Source: Aquimarina rhabdastrellae (GTDB lineage Bacteria > Bacteroidota > Bacteroidia > Flavobacteriales > Flavobacteriaceae). Taken from it: a DNA stretch of 64,000 nucleotides. The stretch lies in assembly GCA_947387485.1 (NCBI GenBank), contig CANDNT010000001.1:744001-808000 (forward strand), written 5' to 3'. Under the pieces are notes generated by a model. It was not told the origin of the DNA, made no database searches, and saw only the letters and a program-made list of their open reading frames with translations. The stretch's first letter is position 1; each line of letters starts with the position of its first letter. Made by a program: the position numbers and the translations under genes. Positions 1-8,970 of this stretch are shown here, piece by piece.

Positions 1-297
1 TGGTATTCCATCTGTGATCATACTTATGATCCTTCCTAAACCTAGTGTTAACATAAATAGGATATTAAGTTGCGTTGCGCTTTTCCAATAGTTTTCTTTC
101 CAAATACCTAAAATCCATATACACGAAATTCCTAGATATAAACACATAATAGCTTTGAGCATATTAGAGAGATCTATTGTATTTACTGCTATATTTAACT
201 GCTGTGGTAATATAGTTGGTGAACCATAAATAATTCCAGTAGGTACTACAATAATTACTGAAACAAGTAAATGTAAACGTTTAAATATCCATTTCAT
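1..297 (-). CDS. DUF4345 family membrane protein (3' end outside window)
   Basis: A reading frame without stops runs on the minus strand from an ATG at 297 through base 1, 99 codons, and continues beyond the left edge. The translation begins MKWIFKRLHLLVSVIIVVP and contains the segment NTIDLSNMLKAIMCLYLG, then ILGIWKENYWK and a glycine-rich helix near RIISMITDGIP. These are the features I know from small four-helix DUF4345 inner-membrane proteins of flavobacteria. At least three hydrophobic helices are visible. Function is unknown. It lies just beyond a duplicated scrap of the aldo/keto reductase gene, so it was probably the original downstream neighbour of that gene. Family assignment is from memory of the motif pattern; the reading frame itself is seen directly. 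Confidence 0.72.
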   Translation of the reverse strand, partial: MKWIFKRLHLLVSVIIVVPTGIIYGSPTILPQQLNIAVNTIDLSNMLKAIMCLYLGISCIWILGIWKENYWKSATQLNILFMLTLGLGRIISMITDGIP

Positions 298-332
298 TCT
301 ATTGTATGTGTCTTAAAAACTAAAACATATTA

Positions 333-436
333 TTTAAGCTACTTCTTTACCTTCGGCAGCTTCCCATATCATAAACCATTCTTCTCTGGTTAAGTCTATT
401 GTTAATGCTTGATAAGCAGCTTGAATACGGGTTATT
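333..436 (-). pseudogene. Duplicated 3' end of the aldo/keto reductase gene
   Basis: This 104-base stretch matches 3110-3213, the last 33 codons plus stop of the aldo/keto reductase gene, at 102 of 104 positions. It has no start and cannot make a protein by itself. Both differences (340 versus 3117, and 400 versus 3177) fall in third codon positions and are synonymous (Val GTA/GTC, Thr ACA/ACT). The two copies are direct repeats in the same orientation, and they enclose the FG-GAP repeat gene. The pattern fits insertion of that gene by recombination at the 3' end of the reductase gene, with the end of the reductase restored. Confidence 0.92.
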
Positions 437-443
437 ATAAAGG

Positions 444-2975
444 TTATTCTTTAATTACCTTTATTGTAACTGGTTCTCCATCATTTTCGTTTGATAACCG
501 TATAAAATAAAGTCCACTATTAAGATTAGTTATATCTATCTTATTTTGATTGTAAAATGTTTTAACTCTCTCCCCTAATATATTGAATACTTCAATTTGC
601 TTTAGTTTTACCTTAGCGTTTACTTTTAAAATATTCTTTGTTGGATTTGGATACAGGATCAAATTTGATTTTACTTCATTTACATCATTAGTATTTAAAA
701 CTGGACCTCCTAAATTTTCATACCATAATATTCTCCCTCTTCTATCACTTGCAAAATATCCAAACGTTGCTAGTATATCCATATCATCATCTCCATCTAT
801 ATCTGCTGTAAAAACGTTTCTCCCTATCGTAGGTTTATCAACTTCAGTGATAACTTGCTGTTCAGAAAAATCACCAACTCCATTAATATTTTCATACCAA
901 GCAAGTTTTCCACTTGTATTATTATGCCCTGAGGCTGTAAGGATATCTAAATCCCCATCATTGTCCATATCGGCTACATTAATAGAATTACCATGTATTC
1001 TTACATTTGACACATAATGTTCTACACTAAAACCTCCATTTCCATCCACATTTTCATACCAAGATACACTATCATTATTACTTCCATTAATAGATACCGC
1101 TACTATATCAATATCATTATCTCCATCTATATCTGCAGGATAAATAGACCCTGTTTCATTTGCATCAAAATTATGTGAAGAAAAAGTTCCTGTACCATCA
1201 TTTTCATACCAATTTATCTTATATCGGTCAAAAGAAACAGCTATGATATCATCATCTCCATCTCCATCTATATCCGATATTTCCATAGAAACAAGAGATC
1301 CATTTGTTCCTCCAGAAGTAGTAATAACTTTTTGGTCACCAAAAGTCCCATTACCATCGATATTTTCATACCAAACAATTCTATCATCACGATAGTACCC
1401 AAAGAGTAAATCCATATCGCCATCTTTATCTATATCTGAAGCTCTTGCAATGCGTGGATGTCCAGATTCGTTACTAAAAATATGTTGAGCACTAAAATCC
1501 CCTTTTCCATCAATATTTTCATACCAAGATAATTCATTACCTTTTCCTACAGAAATATCTAAATCCCCATCTCCATCAATATCTGTTGGATATGCTGTTG
1601 GTACACTATTACCTGTTCCAACTCTTTCTGTTATGATCCTCTGATTACCAAAAAAACCATAACCATCAATATTTTCATACCAAGCTACTTTAGCATCATG
1701 CTGAGATAAAGAAAGAATATCAACATCATTATCTCCATCAAAATCTCCAACATAAACATCATTAGGAAATTTAACTTGTCTTGTTATAACTCTAGCATCT
1801 TCAAATTGATTCTGTAAACTTGTATTTTTATACCATGCAATTTTATTATCATCTTTAGAAGCAGAGATAATATCAATATATCCATCATTATTTAGATCCT
1901 TAGCAATGACAAATTTAGCTCCAATTGCTTTGGTTGAAATAACTTGCTCTTCTCCAAAATCCCCTCTCGAATCTGTATTTTCATACCAAACTATTTTATT
2001 ATTAATCGATGCTTGAAATGAAGACGTAGGAGTTGATGCTGCAGATACTAAATCTAAATCTCCATCATTATCTATATCTGATGTAAATATTGATTGAACA
2101 TTAATTATACTCGATGAAATAATTTGTTGATTAGAAAAATCTCCTTCACCACTTATATTTTTATACCATGCAATTTTATTATCTTTTTTTGATGCTGTAA
2201 TAACATCTATAGCTTCATCTTCATCAATATCTACGGTAATAATAGACGATACTTCATCAACATCAGTCGTTATAACATTTTCTGAACTAAAGCTTTCATT
2301 ATCACCTAAATTCTCAAACCATAGAATACTATTAATATCATTATGTAATATAGCTAAAACAATATCTAAATCATTATCCTTATCTATATCTACAGTTTTT
2401 AATACTTGTATATTTCTTAAATCATCATAAGTAATTAAGCTTTGTTCATCAACAAAGTTTCCATCTGTATTTTCATAAAATACAATTCTTGTTTTGTAAG
2501 GAAAAGATGAAGTTATATATGATGCAAACAAATCTACATCTCCATCTCTATCAAAATCACTAAGAAAAACTGTAGAAAATCTATCTGATTCTAAAGTTTG
2601 TTTTAGATCAAAACTTCCTCTTCCATTTGTATTTTCATAGATTCTTATTTGACCATTATTACCTAAAGTGATAATATCGTCATCTCCATCTTCTTCGATA
2701 TCGTCTACTTGAATTATTTTTGCATTTATGCTTGAAGCTATAGCATTTTTCGCTCCAAAACTACCTAATCCATCTAAATTCTCATACCAATTAAGACCAG
2801 AACCTGAAGCAATAATATCAGGATACCCATCTCCATTAATATCTGTTGAAGCTGTAATGGAAGTTCCTCTTGTAACAAAAGAATTATCTACAACAATTTT
2901 TTCATTAACATCAATTTGAGCAAATGCTTCTATACAATTGATGATTAATACTACTAGAAGTAATTTAAATTTCAT
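444..2975 (-). CDS. Secreted FG-GAP/VCBS repeat protein with T9SS sorting domain
   Basis: The 843-residue product starts with a Sec signal peptide (MKFKLLLVVLIINCIEAFAQ). The body is a long run of repeats. Each carries an acidic loop of the form DIDxDGDxDI, typical of calcium-binding FG-GAP/VCBS blades, followed by WYENxDGxGxF. Such repeats usually fold as beta-propellers. The last 75 residues (from LILYPNPTKN to the end) match the type IX secretion sorting domain, type A, so the protein is expected on or outside the cell surface. No catalytic domain is visible, so an adhesive or structural role is likely but inferred. The gene sits between two direct copies of the aldo/keto reductase 3' end, which suggests it entered this site as a module. 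The repeats are also visible at DNA level (recurring tccatctatatc and ttttcatacca). Confidence 0.9.
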   Translation of the reverse strand: MKFKLLLVVLIINCIEAFAQIDVNEKIVVDNSFVTRGTSITASTDINGDGYPDIIASGSGLNWYENLDGLGSFGAKNAIASSINAKIIQVDDIEEDGDDDIITLGNNGQIRIYENTNGRGSFDLKQTLESDRFSTVFLSDFDRDGDVDLFASYITSSFPYKTRIVFYENTDGNFVDEQSLITYDDLRNIQVLKTVDIDKDNDLDIVLAILHNDINSILWFENLGDNESFSSENVITTDVDEVSSIITVDIDEDEAIDVITASKKDNKIAWYKNISGEGDFSNQQIISSSIINVQSIFTSDIDNDGDLDLVSAASTPTSSFQASINNKIVWYENTDSRGDFGEEQVISTKAIGAKFVIAKDLNNDGYIDIISASKDDNKIAWYKNTSLQNQFEDARVITRQVKFPNDVYVGDFDGDNDVDILSLSQHDAKVAWYENIDGYGFFGNQRIITERVGTGNSVPTAYPTDIDGDGDLDISVGKGNELSWYENIDGKGDFSAQHIFSNESGHPRIARASDIDKDGDMDLLFGYYRDDRIVWYENIDGNGTFGDQKVITTSGGTNGSLVSMEISDIDGDGDDDIIAVSFDRYKINWYENDGTGTFSSHNFDANETGSIYPADIDGDNDIDIVAVSINGSNNDSVSWYENVDGNGGFSVEHYVSNVRIHGNSINVADMDNDGDLDILTASGHNNTSGKLAWYENINGVGDFSEQQVITEVDKPTIGRNVFTADIDGDDDMDILATFGYFASDRRGRILWYENLGGPVLNTNDVNEVKSNLILYPNPTKNILKVNAKVKLKQIEVFNILGERVKTFYNQNKIDITNLNSGLYFIRLSNENDGEPVTIKVIKE

Positions 2976-3110
2976 GATTGATTATGATTAGTAATTTTTA
3001 ATTTATTGAAAAAGTTGATTTTAACTATAAATTTAAAAATAACATATCATATTAACTAGTAACTTTCAATCATTTATAAAATAATAATTACTACTTTTCT
3101 TATATCCAGT

Positions 3111-4010
3111 TTAAGCGACTTCTTTACCTTCGGCAGCTTCCCATATCATAAACCATTCTTCTCTGGTTAAGTCTATAGTTAATGCTTGATAAGCAGCTTG
3201 AATACGGGTTATTTTTGAAGAGCCTACTACAGGAAGTATTTTTGAAGGATGTTTTAATAGCCACGCTAGCAGTATTTGGTCTATTCCTGCTTTATACTTT
3301 TGACTTAATTCTTTCAGTATTTGTCTTATTCGGTTTAACGTTTCATCTGAATCACTCGAAAATAATTGTCCTCCTGCAAGTGGTGCATATCCCATTGGGT
3401 TAATTCCTTGTTTGATACACTGATCAAGAGTACTATCTGTAAAAGCATCTCGATACAGTACGGATGTTTTGATCTGATTTGTAACTAGTGGAACAAATTG
3501 ATGCAACATTTCGAATTGTGTAGTGGTAAAATTTGATACCCCAAAAGCTCTTACTTTTCCTTCTTTTTTTAATATCGAAAAAGCTTCTGCGATTTCTTCT
3601 GGATGCATTAACGGACTAGGACGATGAATCAATAACACATCGATATAATCGGTATGTAAATTTTGTAATGACTGCTCTACTGAAGCTAAAATATGTGCCT
3701 TACTCGTATCATATGATTTAATACGATGCTCAGGACGGTTAGGGGTAACTAACTTGATTCCACATTTTGTAATCAATTGCATCTTTGTACGTATAGATGA
3801 AGCTTTAATAGCTTCTCCAAATAAAGCTTCGGTCGTATAATGTCCATAGATGTCTGCATGATCAAATGTAGTTATTCCTATATCTACACATGCTGCTACA
3901 AGAGATTGTACTTCGTTTACACTAAGGTTTGCTCCCCAAACACCCCAATTCATCACTCCAGCGATGATACGAGATAACGAGATGTCTTCATTAAGTTGTA
4001 TTCTAGACAT
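3111..4010 (-). CDS. Aldo/keto reductase, YdhF-like
   Basis: This is a 299-residue NADPH-dependent aldo/keto reductase with a TIM barrel. The catalytic tetrad can be placed: Asp50 and Tyr55 in FDHADIYG, Lys82 in ITKCG, and His129 in VLLIHR. The C-terminal GSSK motif near residue 260 is the usual cofactor phosphate-binding site. The opening (MSRIQLNEDISLSRIIAG) resembles E. coli YdhF. The physiological substrate is unknown. Its ATG shares one base with the stop of the upstream GH3 fusion gene (TAATG), so the two are probably translationally coupled. The last 33 codons are duplicated at 333-436, separated from this copy by the FG-GAP gene. Confidence 0.9.
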   Translation of the reverse strand: MSRIQLNEDISLSRIIAGVMNWGVWGANLSVNEVQSLVAACVDIGITTFDHADIYGHYTTEALFGEAIKASSIRTKMQLITKCGIKLVTPNRPEHRIKSYDTSKAHILASVEQSLQNLHTDYIDVLLIHRPSPLMHPEEIAEAFSILKKEGKVRAFGVSNFTTTQFEMLHQFVPLVTNQIKTSVLYRDAFTDSTLDQCIKQGINPMGYAPLAGGQLFSSDSDETLNRIRQILKELSQKYKAGIDQILLAWLLKHPSKILPVVGSSKITRIQAAYQALTIDLTREEWFMIWEAAEGKEVA

Positions 4011-6931
4011 TATTCTTCTATTGCTTGGTAAATCACACGTTGTATTTCTGATCTGATGTCATTTGATATCAACTCTCTATTTGTGGCATCTGGAAAAGTA
4101 CGATTACTTAAAAAGACATATACCAATTCTTGTTCTGGATCAGCCCAAGCAAATGTTCCTGTAAATCCACTATGTCCAAAACTTGATTTTGATACACATC
4201 CACAAGTTGGTCCTATCTCACCTAATTGAGGTTTATCAAACCCTACTCCTCTTCGTACATCATCTTTACAATAATGGCATTTGTTATAGGTTTCTAAGGT
4301 TTCCTTTTTTATGTATTGCACTCCTCCATAAGAACCTCCGTTAAGGTAGGTTTGCATAAGCTTGGTCACATCATTTGCATTTGAAAATAAACCTGCATGT
4401 CCTCCTATACCACCTAGCATTGCTGCTCCTTGATCGTGCACATATCCCTTGATAGTTTGTTGTCTAAAAATCATATCCTTTTCTGTAGGTACAATTCTAT
4501 CTTTATAAAACCTCTTTATAGGTAAATAACCTGTTTGATACGCACCTATAGATTGATAAAAATGCTGTTGCGTCAATGCATTAAGATCATTTTTATAATG
4601 ATTCTCTAAGTATTGTCTAAGGATATAATAAGGCAAATCGCTATACTTATATTTTAACTTATCCAGTAATTTACTGTCTTTAATCTGTAACATAATAGAA
4701 TCTTTCATATCATCTCTTATGTATAGATTGGATGCAACTTGTGTATTAAATCTTTTTACTTTCTTGGTTCTATAATATTTCTTAGACGGTTTTGAAGTCA
4801 CCGAATCTAATGTTTGTATATAAAATGGTATCCAGGATTTAAAGCGTGCATAATGCGACAACATGGATTGTATGGTAATATTCTCTTTATTAGACCCTTT
4901 AAATGATGGCAATAATTCTCCTACAGTAGTATCCATAGAGATGATTCCTTTATCATCTAATTCCATAACTAACGGTAGTGTCGCCAAAATCTTAGTTAAC
5001 GATGCTAGATCATATATATCTGTAGATTTAACTTTTTGCTTCTTCTTATAGGTATGATAGCCATAATTTTTTAGGAAAATAACTTTACCCTTTCTCGCTA
5101 TAGCTAATTGTAATCCTGGTGTCATATTTCCGGTTAAGGCTACATTCACTATAGAATCTACTCTTTTTAAAGTTTCGGAATTCATTCCTACACTTTCTGG
5201 AACCCCATAACTTAACCGTTCGATAGGTTTAACATCGATTCCTTTTCTTAGTGCAAATTCATCTCCTATACTTACCGGTAGTTTACCCGTCATTTCAATT
5301 GCTCCAAAAATACCTTGAGCTGCTTTTTGTTGCGCAACTTTACTATTTTGATAGGCAACTATGATTCCTTCAAAATTAGTTGTTGTAGTTAAATCCAATA
5401 GTGCATAAGGGCTAGTAAATACGTTTAATACTGTCGTATTTAATCTTGCTATTTCGTATAGCCAAACCAGCTCCTTATCTTTGAATTTATAACTTTTCCA
5501 CGGATTAGCATTTGATTTATGAAAACCTACAATTACATAATTGTACTTTTGTAGTTTCTCGATCATCTCTCCTAACTTATCTGCTTTTACCCAATCTATT
5601 TGTGCATATTTACGTAGTTCTTCATAATACGCTTCACCAGAATCTGATCCTAAGGATACATAGGCAATCTTTTTTTGTTCAAGATCTTTTATAGGTAAAA
5701 CTTCTTTATCGTTTTTAAGTACAGTAAGTGACTTTTCGGCTAATTGATGGTGTAGTACTTGATTTTCTATTGTATTTAAATCCTCAAATAGCTTTTCTTC
5801 TACTACAGGTTTATAATCATGTAATCCAACCTTGTATTTTGCTTTTAAAATTTTCTTTACTGATAATGCTAATCGTTCTTCGGTTATGTCTCCTGCATAG
5901 TAGGCAGCTACTATTTTTTGTGAAGCTTTTGCCACATCTTCAGATATCAATAAAATATCATTTCCTGCCTTAAATGCTTCTAGATCTATATCTCCTGGTT
6001 CACTAAAATCTGATGCTCCTTTCATATTTAGAGCATCTGTAAAAATCAATCCTTTATAGGCTAATTTTTCTTTAAGAATATCATTTACAATTCTTTGCGA
6101 AATAGAGGATGGTCGACCGTTTTTGGGTTCTAGACTTGGTATGTTAAGATGCGCTACCATAATACTAGATACTCCGTGCTGTATTAATTTTTTATATGGG
6201 TATAGTTCAATACTATCAATACGTTTTGCATCAAACGCTATTGTAGGTAAAGTTTTATGTGAATCGCTTTGGGTATCTCCATGTCCTGGAAAATGTTTGG
6301 CACTTGATAATACGCCTACACTATGCATTCCTTTCATAAAGGCTAATGCTTTTTGTGTTACATTTTCTTTGTCTTCGCCAAAGGATCTATTTCCAATAAT
6401 AGGATTAGATGGATTTGTATTGATGTCTACTACAGGTCCAAAATTGATATGTACTCCTAATCGTTTACAGTGTTCTGCAATTTTCTTTCCTGTTTGTTCT
6501 ATTAAAGCATTGTCTTGTATAGCGCCAAGTGTCATATTCCACGGAAAAGCATGAGTTGAATCTAAACGCATTGCTAAGCCCCATTCTGCATCCATACCCA
6601 CGAGCAACGGAATTTTTGAAAGCTCTTGATATTCATTATTTAATCGTGCTTGTCGTCTAGGTCCACCTTTAGAAAAAATGACTCCTCCTATATGATACTC
6701 TTTGATTAACTTCTTTATTTTATCTGTTTCTTTCTTAGGTTTTGAAGAAAAGATATCTACCATAAAAAGTTGCCCTACACGTTCTTGTAGGCTCATCTTT
6801 TTATATGTTTTCTCTACCCATTTTTGTTGAGCAACACTATCTATAGCTAATAAAGGGTCATTTTGACTCCATAGCGAAAAAGTGCTAATCAAAAAAAATA
6901 GCAATATATATGAATGCTTTATGTACTTCAC
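4010..6931 (-). CDS. GH3 beta-N-acetylhexosaminidase fused to a beta-lactamase-type serine hydrolase
   Basis: The 973-residue exported protein has two enzymatic halves. After a signal peptide ending SLWSQ, residues about 40-390 form a glycoside hydrolase family 3 barrel. Near residue 212 it carries the NagZ-type loop KHFPGHGD followed by a DSH, the Asp/His pair used by bacterial N-acetylglucosaminidases. Residues about 590-970 form a class C beta-lactamase or penicillin-binding-type domain, with the SxxK motif SLTK near 645, YSDL as the second motif and HSGFTG as the KTG equivalent. This two-domain layout is recurrent in Bacteroidota. The likely role is turnover of peptidoglycan or amino-sugar oligomers in the periplasm, with the second domain acting as an esterase or peptidase; this is inferred. 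It lies 12 bases after the 161-residue gene upstream and is coupled to the aldo/keto reductase downstream. Confidence 0.9.
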   Translation of the reverse strand: MKYIKHSYILLFFLISTFSLWSQNDPLLAIDSVAQQKWVEKTYKKMSLQERVGQLFMVDIFSSKPKKETDKIKKLIKEYHIGGVIFSKGGPRRQARLNNEYQELSKIPLLVGMDAEWGLAMRLDSTHAFPWNMTLGAIQDNALIEQTGKKIAEHCKRLGVHINFGPVVDINTNPSNPIIGNRSFGEDKENVTQKALAFMKGMHSVGVLSSAKHFPGHGDTQSDSHKTLPTIAFDAKRIDSIELYPYKKLIQHGVSSIMVAHLNIPSLEPKNGRPSSISQRIVNDILKEKLAYKGLIFTDALNMKGASDFSEPGDIDLEAFKAGNDILLISEDVAKASQKIVAAYYAGDITEERLALSVKKILKAKYKVGLHDYKPVVEEKLFEDLNTIENQVLHHQLAEKSLTVLKNDKEVLPIKDLEQKKIAYVSLGSDSGEAYYEELRKYAQIDWVKADKLGEMIEKLQKYNYVIVGFHKSNANPWKSYKFKDKELVWLYEIARLNTTVLNVFTSPYALLDLTTTTNFEGIIVAYQNSKVAQQKAAQGIFGAIEMTGKLPVSIGDEFALRKGIDVKPIERLSYGVPESVGMNSETLKRVDSIVNVALTGNMTPGLQLAIARKGKVIFLKNYGYHTYKKKQKVKSTDIYDLASLTKILATLPLVMELDDKGIISMDTTVGELLPSFKGSNKENITIQSMLSHYARFKSWIPFYIQTLDSVTSKPSKKYYRTKKVKRFNTQVASNLYIRDDMKDSIMLQIKDSKLLDKLKYKYSDLPYYILRQYLENHYKNDLNALTQQHFYQSIGAYQTGYLPIKRFYKDRIVPTEKDMIFRQQTIKGYVHDQGAAMLGGIGGHAGLFSNANDVTKLMQTYLNGGSYGGVQYIKKETLETYNKCHYCKDDVRRGVGFDKPQLGEIGPTCGCVSKSSFGHSGFTGTFAWADPEQELVYVFLSNRTFPDATNRELISNDIRSEIQRVIYQAIEE

Positions 6932-6943
6932 AGGATCTTAATC

Positions 6944-7429
6944 TTAGTTTAAAAAACGGTTATGCCAACTCTCTTTTGCAGGTACTTCCCATTGTGTTTT
7001 ATACTCTGCTATATTGGTTACCAGATTATTAAAAACTATTGTATTAGGCGAGACAGATCTATCTTTTGCCATTTTCTTAAAATCCTTTAATGCTTTGTAT
7101 GCTACGTATTCTCCTTGTTTAAAGGAAACGTTCATTTTATCCATTAAATCAACCCCATATTCTTGTTCTAATTGCTGAATAAAATGTACTGATGCGTCTA
7201 TGGAACATCCAGTAGCTGCTTGTACATCTTGATCCAATGCCATAACAATAAATCGTTTGTATTTGATTTCGTATCCTGCTTTAAGATCTGCTCCGTGTGC
7301 AGTCCATTGATTGATAAACGTATCTAACTTTTCTTTTATACTATTTAATTCTTCCTCATTAAATGATCTATTTGCTTGATAGATCCATATTCTTGATGTT
7401 TCTGGTAGTGTGTTAAAATCTACTAACAT
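6944..7429 (-). CDS. Conserved Bacteroidota protein of unknown function
   Basis: The 161-residue soluble protein has no signal peptide and no membrane segment. It opens MLVDFNTLPETSRIWIYQANR and contains GCSIDASVHFIQQLEQ around residue 95 and SWHNRFLN at the end. I recall that flavobacterial homologues are often labelled ABC transporter ATPase. The sequence has no Walker A, Walker B or signature motif, so that label is not supported. The neighbourhood (Fe-S proteins upstream, GH3 enzyme downstream) gives no clear function. The 12-base spacing to the GH3 gene suggests one transcript. Confidence 0.8.
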   Translation of the reverse strand: MLVDFNTLPETSRIWIYQANRSFNEEELNSIKEKLDTFINQWTAHGADLKAGYEIKYKRFIVMALDQDVQAATGCSIDASVHFIQQLEQEYGVDLMDKMNVSFKQGEYVAYKALKDFKKMAKDRSVSPNTIVFNNLVTNIAEYKTQWEVPAKESWHNRFLN

Positions 7430-7548
7430 ATATCTTACTTTTTCTTTGTCTTCTTTATACTTGTTAACAGCAACAATAATGCCTTGATTTATGGTTGCTG
7501 ATTATCCTTTATTAAAAGTACTAAAAACTATTACTTTTTTTATGCTAA

Positions 7549-7584
7549 AAAAGAGTTAATATGATTTCTCATACTAACTCTTTT
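7549..7584 (-). terminator. Rho-independent terminator after the Fe-S gene operon
   Basis: A 16-position stem (AAAAGAGTTAATATGA paired with TCATACTAACTCTTTT, loop TTTC) has one A:C mismatch that becomes a U:G pair in the minus-strand transcript. It is followed in that direction by a T-rich stretch. It sits directly after the stop of the 7613 gene, so it should end transcripts coming from that side. Confidence 0.75.
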
Positions 7585-7612
7585 ATATTTCTATTAATTG
7601 TAATTCTTTCTC

Positions 7613-8404
7613 TTATAAATCTTGCGCTGTAGCAATCATTTCTGCTATATCAAGTACTTCTACAGCATCTTCTTTCTCTTTGCTTTTTATACCGTCTGTC
7701 ATCATGGTATTACAGAATGGACATCCTGCTGCAATAACTTCTGGTTTAGTTTCTAAAGCATCTTCTGTTCGTTCTACATTAATGTCTTTATTTCCTGGTT
7801 CTGGCTCTTTAAACATCTGTGCTCCACCAGCTCCACAACACAATCCATTAATTTTACAACGTTTCATTTCAACCAACTCAACCTCAAGCTTTCTAAGTAG
7901 ATCTCTTGGAGCTTCATACACATTATTAGCTCTTCCTAAATAGCATGGGTCGTGAAATGTAATTCGTTTTCCTTTAAACTTTCCTCCTTCTACTGTTAAT
8001 CTACCTTCTTCTAGTAATGATTTTAAGAAACTTGTATGATGCATTACTTCATAGTTTCCTCCTAATGCAGGGTATTCATTTTTAATGGTATTAAAACAAT
8101 GCGGACAAGCAGTTACTACTTTCTTGATTTCGTATGCATTCATTACTTCTATATTCGTAACAGCTTGCATTTGAAATAAAAATTCATTTCCAGAACGTTT
8201 TGCTGGATCTCCTGTACAACTTTCTTCTGTACCTAATACTGCGAAATCAACATTAGCACTATGTAAGAGTTTTACAAAAGCTTTGGTTATTTTTTTGGCT
8301 CTATCATCAAAACTACCAGCACATCCTACCCAAAATAAAACTTCTGGCTTTTTTCCTTCTGCCATATACTCTGCCATTGTTGGCACCTTTAATGTTTCGC
8401 TCAT
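7613..8404 (-). CDS. HdrB-like CCG-domain iron-sulfur protein
   Basis: The 263-residue cytoplasmic protein contains two cysteine-rich (CCG) repeats, as in HdrB, LutA and GlpC relatives. The second repeat is complete: HDPCYLG, then CCGAGGAQMF, then GCPFCNTMM. The first has GCAGS, then ESCTGD where the double cysteine would be, then CPHCFNTI, so it is degenerate. In HdrB such domains bind an unusual Fe-S cluster that does disulfide or quinone-linked redox chemistry. Its partner is probably the membrane protein encoded at 8971-10299, which carries two 4Fe-4S sites, as in HdrDE-type complexes. The substrate is unknown. A terminator follows at 7549-7584. Confidence 0.87.
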   Translation of the reverse strand: MSETLKVPTMAEYMAEGKKPEVLFWVGCAGSFDDRAKKITKAFVKLLHSANVDFAVLGTEESCTGDPAKRSGNEFLFQMQAVTNIEVMNAYEIKKVVTACPHCFNTIKNEYPALGGNYEVMHHTSFLKSLLEEGRLTVEGGKFKGKRITFHDPCYLGRANNVYEAPRDLLRKLEVELVEMKRCKINGLCCGAGGAQMFKEPEPGNKDINVERTEDALETKPEVIAAGCPFCNTMMTDGIKSKEKEDAVEVLDIAEMIATAQDL

Positions 8405-8437
8405 ATAGTTAACTTTATAATCTTCTTTTATTATTAA

Positions 8438-8884
8438 TTAATCGTGTTTACCATCATCAAACACTTCAATATTTACTAATCGTTCTACAAGATTTGTAAA
8501 CTTTCCTGTATAACGTGTAGCTTTTACAAGGTGGTTATCTATCCAGTGATAGTTTCCTCCTCTTGGTTTTCCCATCAACATACTGTGGTATTTGAATCCA
8601 TGCTCTTTTAACCATGCTTCTGTTACTTCTCTATGATCTTCTGTTCTCGAAGTAAAGAAACATATCACATGTCCTTCATCATACCATTTATTGACAGTTT
8701 CTAGCGCATCAGGAAATGGCTTACACGTGGCCATTCTTTCTGGTTCTTCATTTGGGACATCCTCGGTAATTGTACCGTCGATATCTATAAGATAATTCTT
8801 GACACCTTCTGGTAAAACTGGACTGATCTTTTCTCCTGCTTCAACCTTATCGTGTAAGAGTTTTTCAACTTCTTTTTTATCCAT
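8438..8884 (-). CDS. Small HAD-superfamily phosphatase-like protein
   Basis: The 148-residue protein has HAD motif I at 34-38 (DIDGT; nucleophile Asp34, acid/base Asp36) and motif II in FFTSRTEDHRE near residue 98. A lysine-rich segment LMGKPRGGNYHWIDNH stands in place of motifs III/IV. There is no bulky cap domain, as in small capsule-type or LNS2-like HAD enzymes. I recall relatives annotated as phosphoheptose isomerase, but no SIS fold motif is present. It lies between the two halves of an HdrBC-like redox pair (33 bases from the HdrB-like gene). The conserved-looking placement hints at a shared role, but nothing in the sequence names the substrate. Confidence 0.8.
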   Translation of the reverse strand: MDKKEVEKLLHDKVEAGEKISPVLPEGVKNYLIDIDGTITEDVPNEEPERMATCKPFPDALETVNKWYDEGHVICFFTSRTEDHREVTEAWLKEHGFKYHSMLMGKPRGGNYHWIDNHLVKATRYTGKFTNLVERLVNIEVFDDGKHD

Positions 8885-8970
8885 AATTTTAAGTTCCTTG
8901 GTTAGAGGGTTTTTAGTGGTTGTGGTTAACTTATATATTACAATAATGTTTGGTAGACATTATTTGTATT

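Noticed and set aside
583..1017. 144-codon plus-strand frame opposite the FG-GAP gene
   Set aside because: Shadow of the repeat gene on the other strand; repeated Asp/Gly codons keep opposite frames open.
444..2975. Regular repeats that could suggest CRISPR or tandem DNA repeats
   Set aside because: The repeats are degenerate, in frame, and encode FG-GAP protein blades; there are no fixed-length spacers.
6944..7429. Label ABC transporter ATPase for the 161-residue protein
   Set aside because: No Walker A, Walker B or signature motif is present.
8438..8884. Label phosphoheptose isomerase
   Set aside because: The sequence has HAD motifs (Asp34, Asp36) and no SIS-type isomerase motif.
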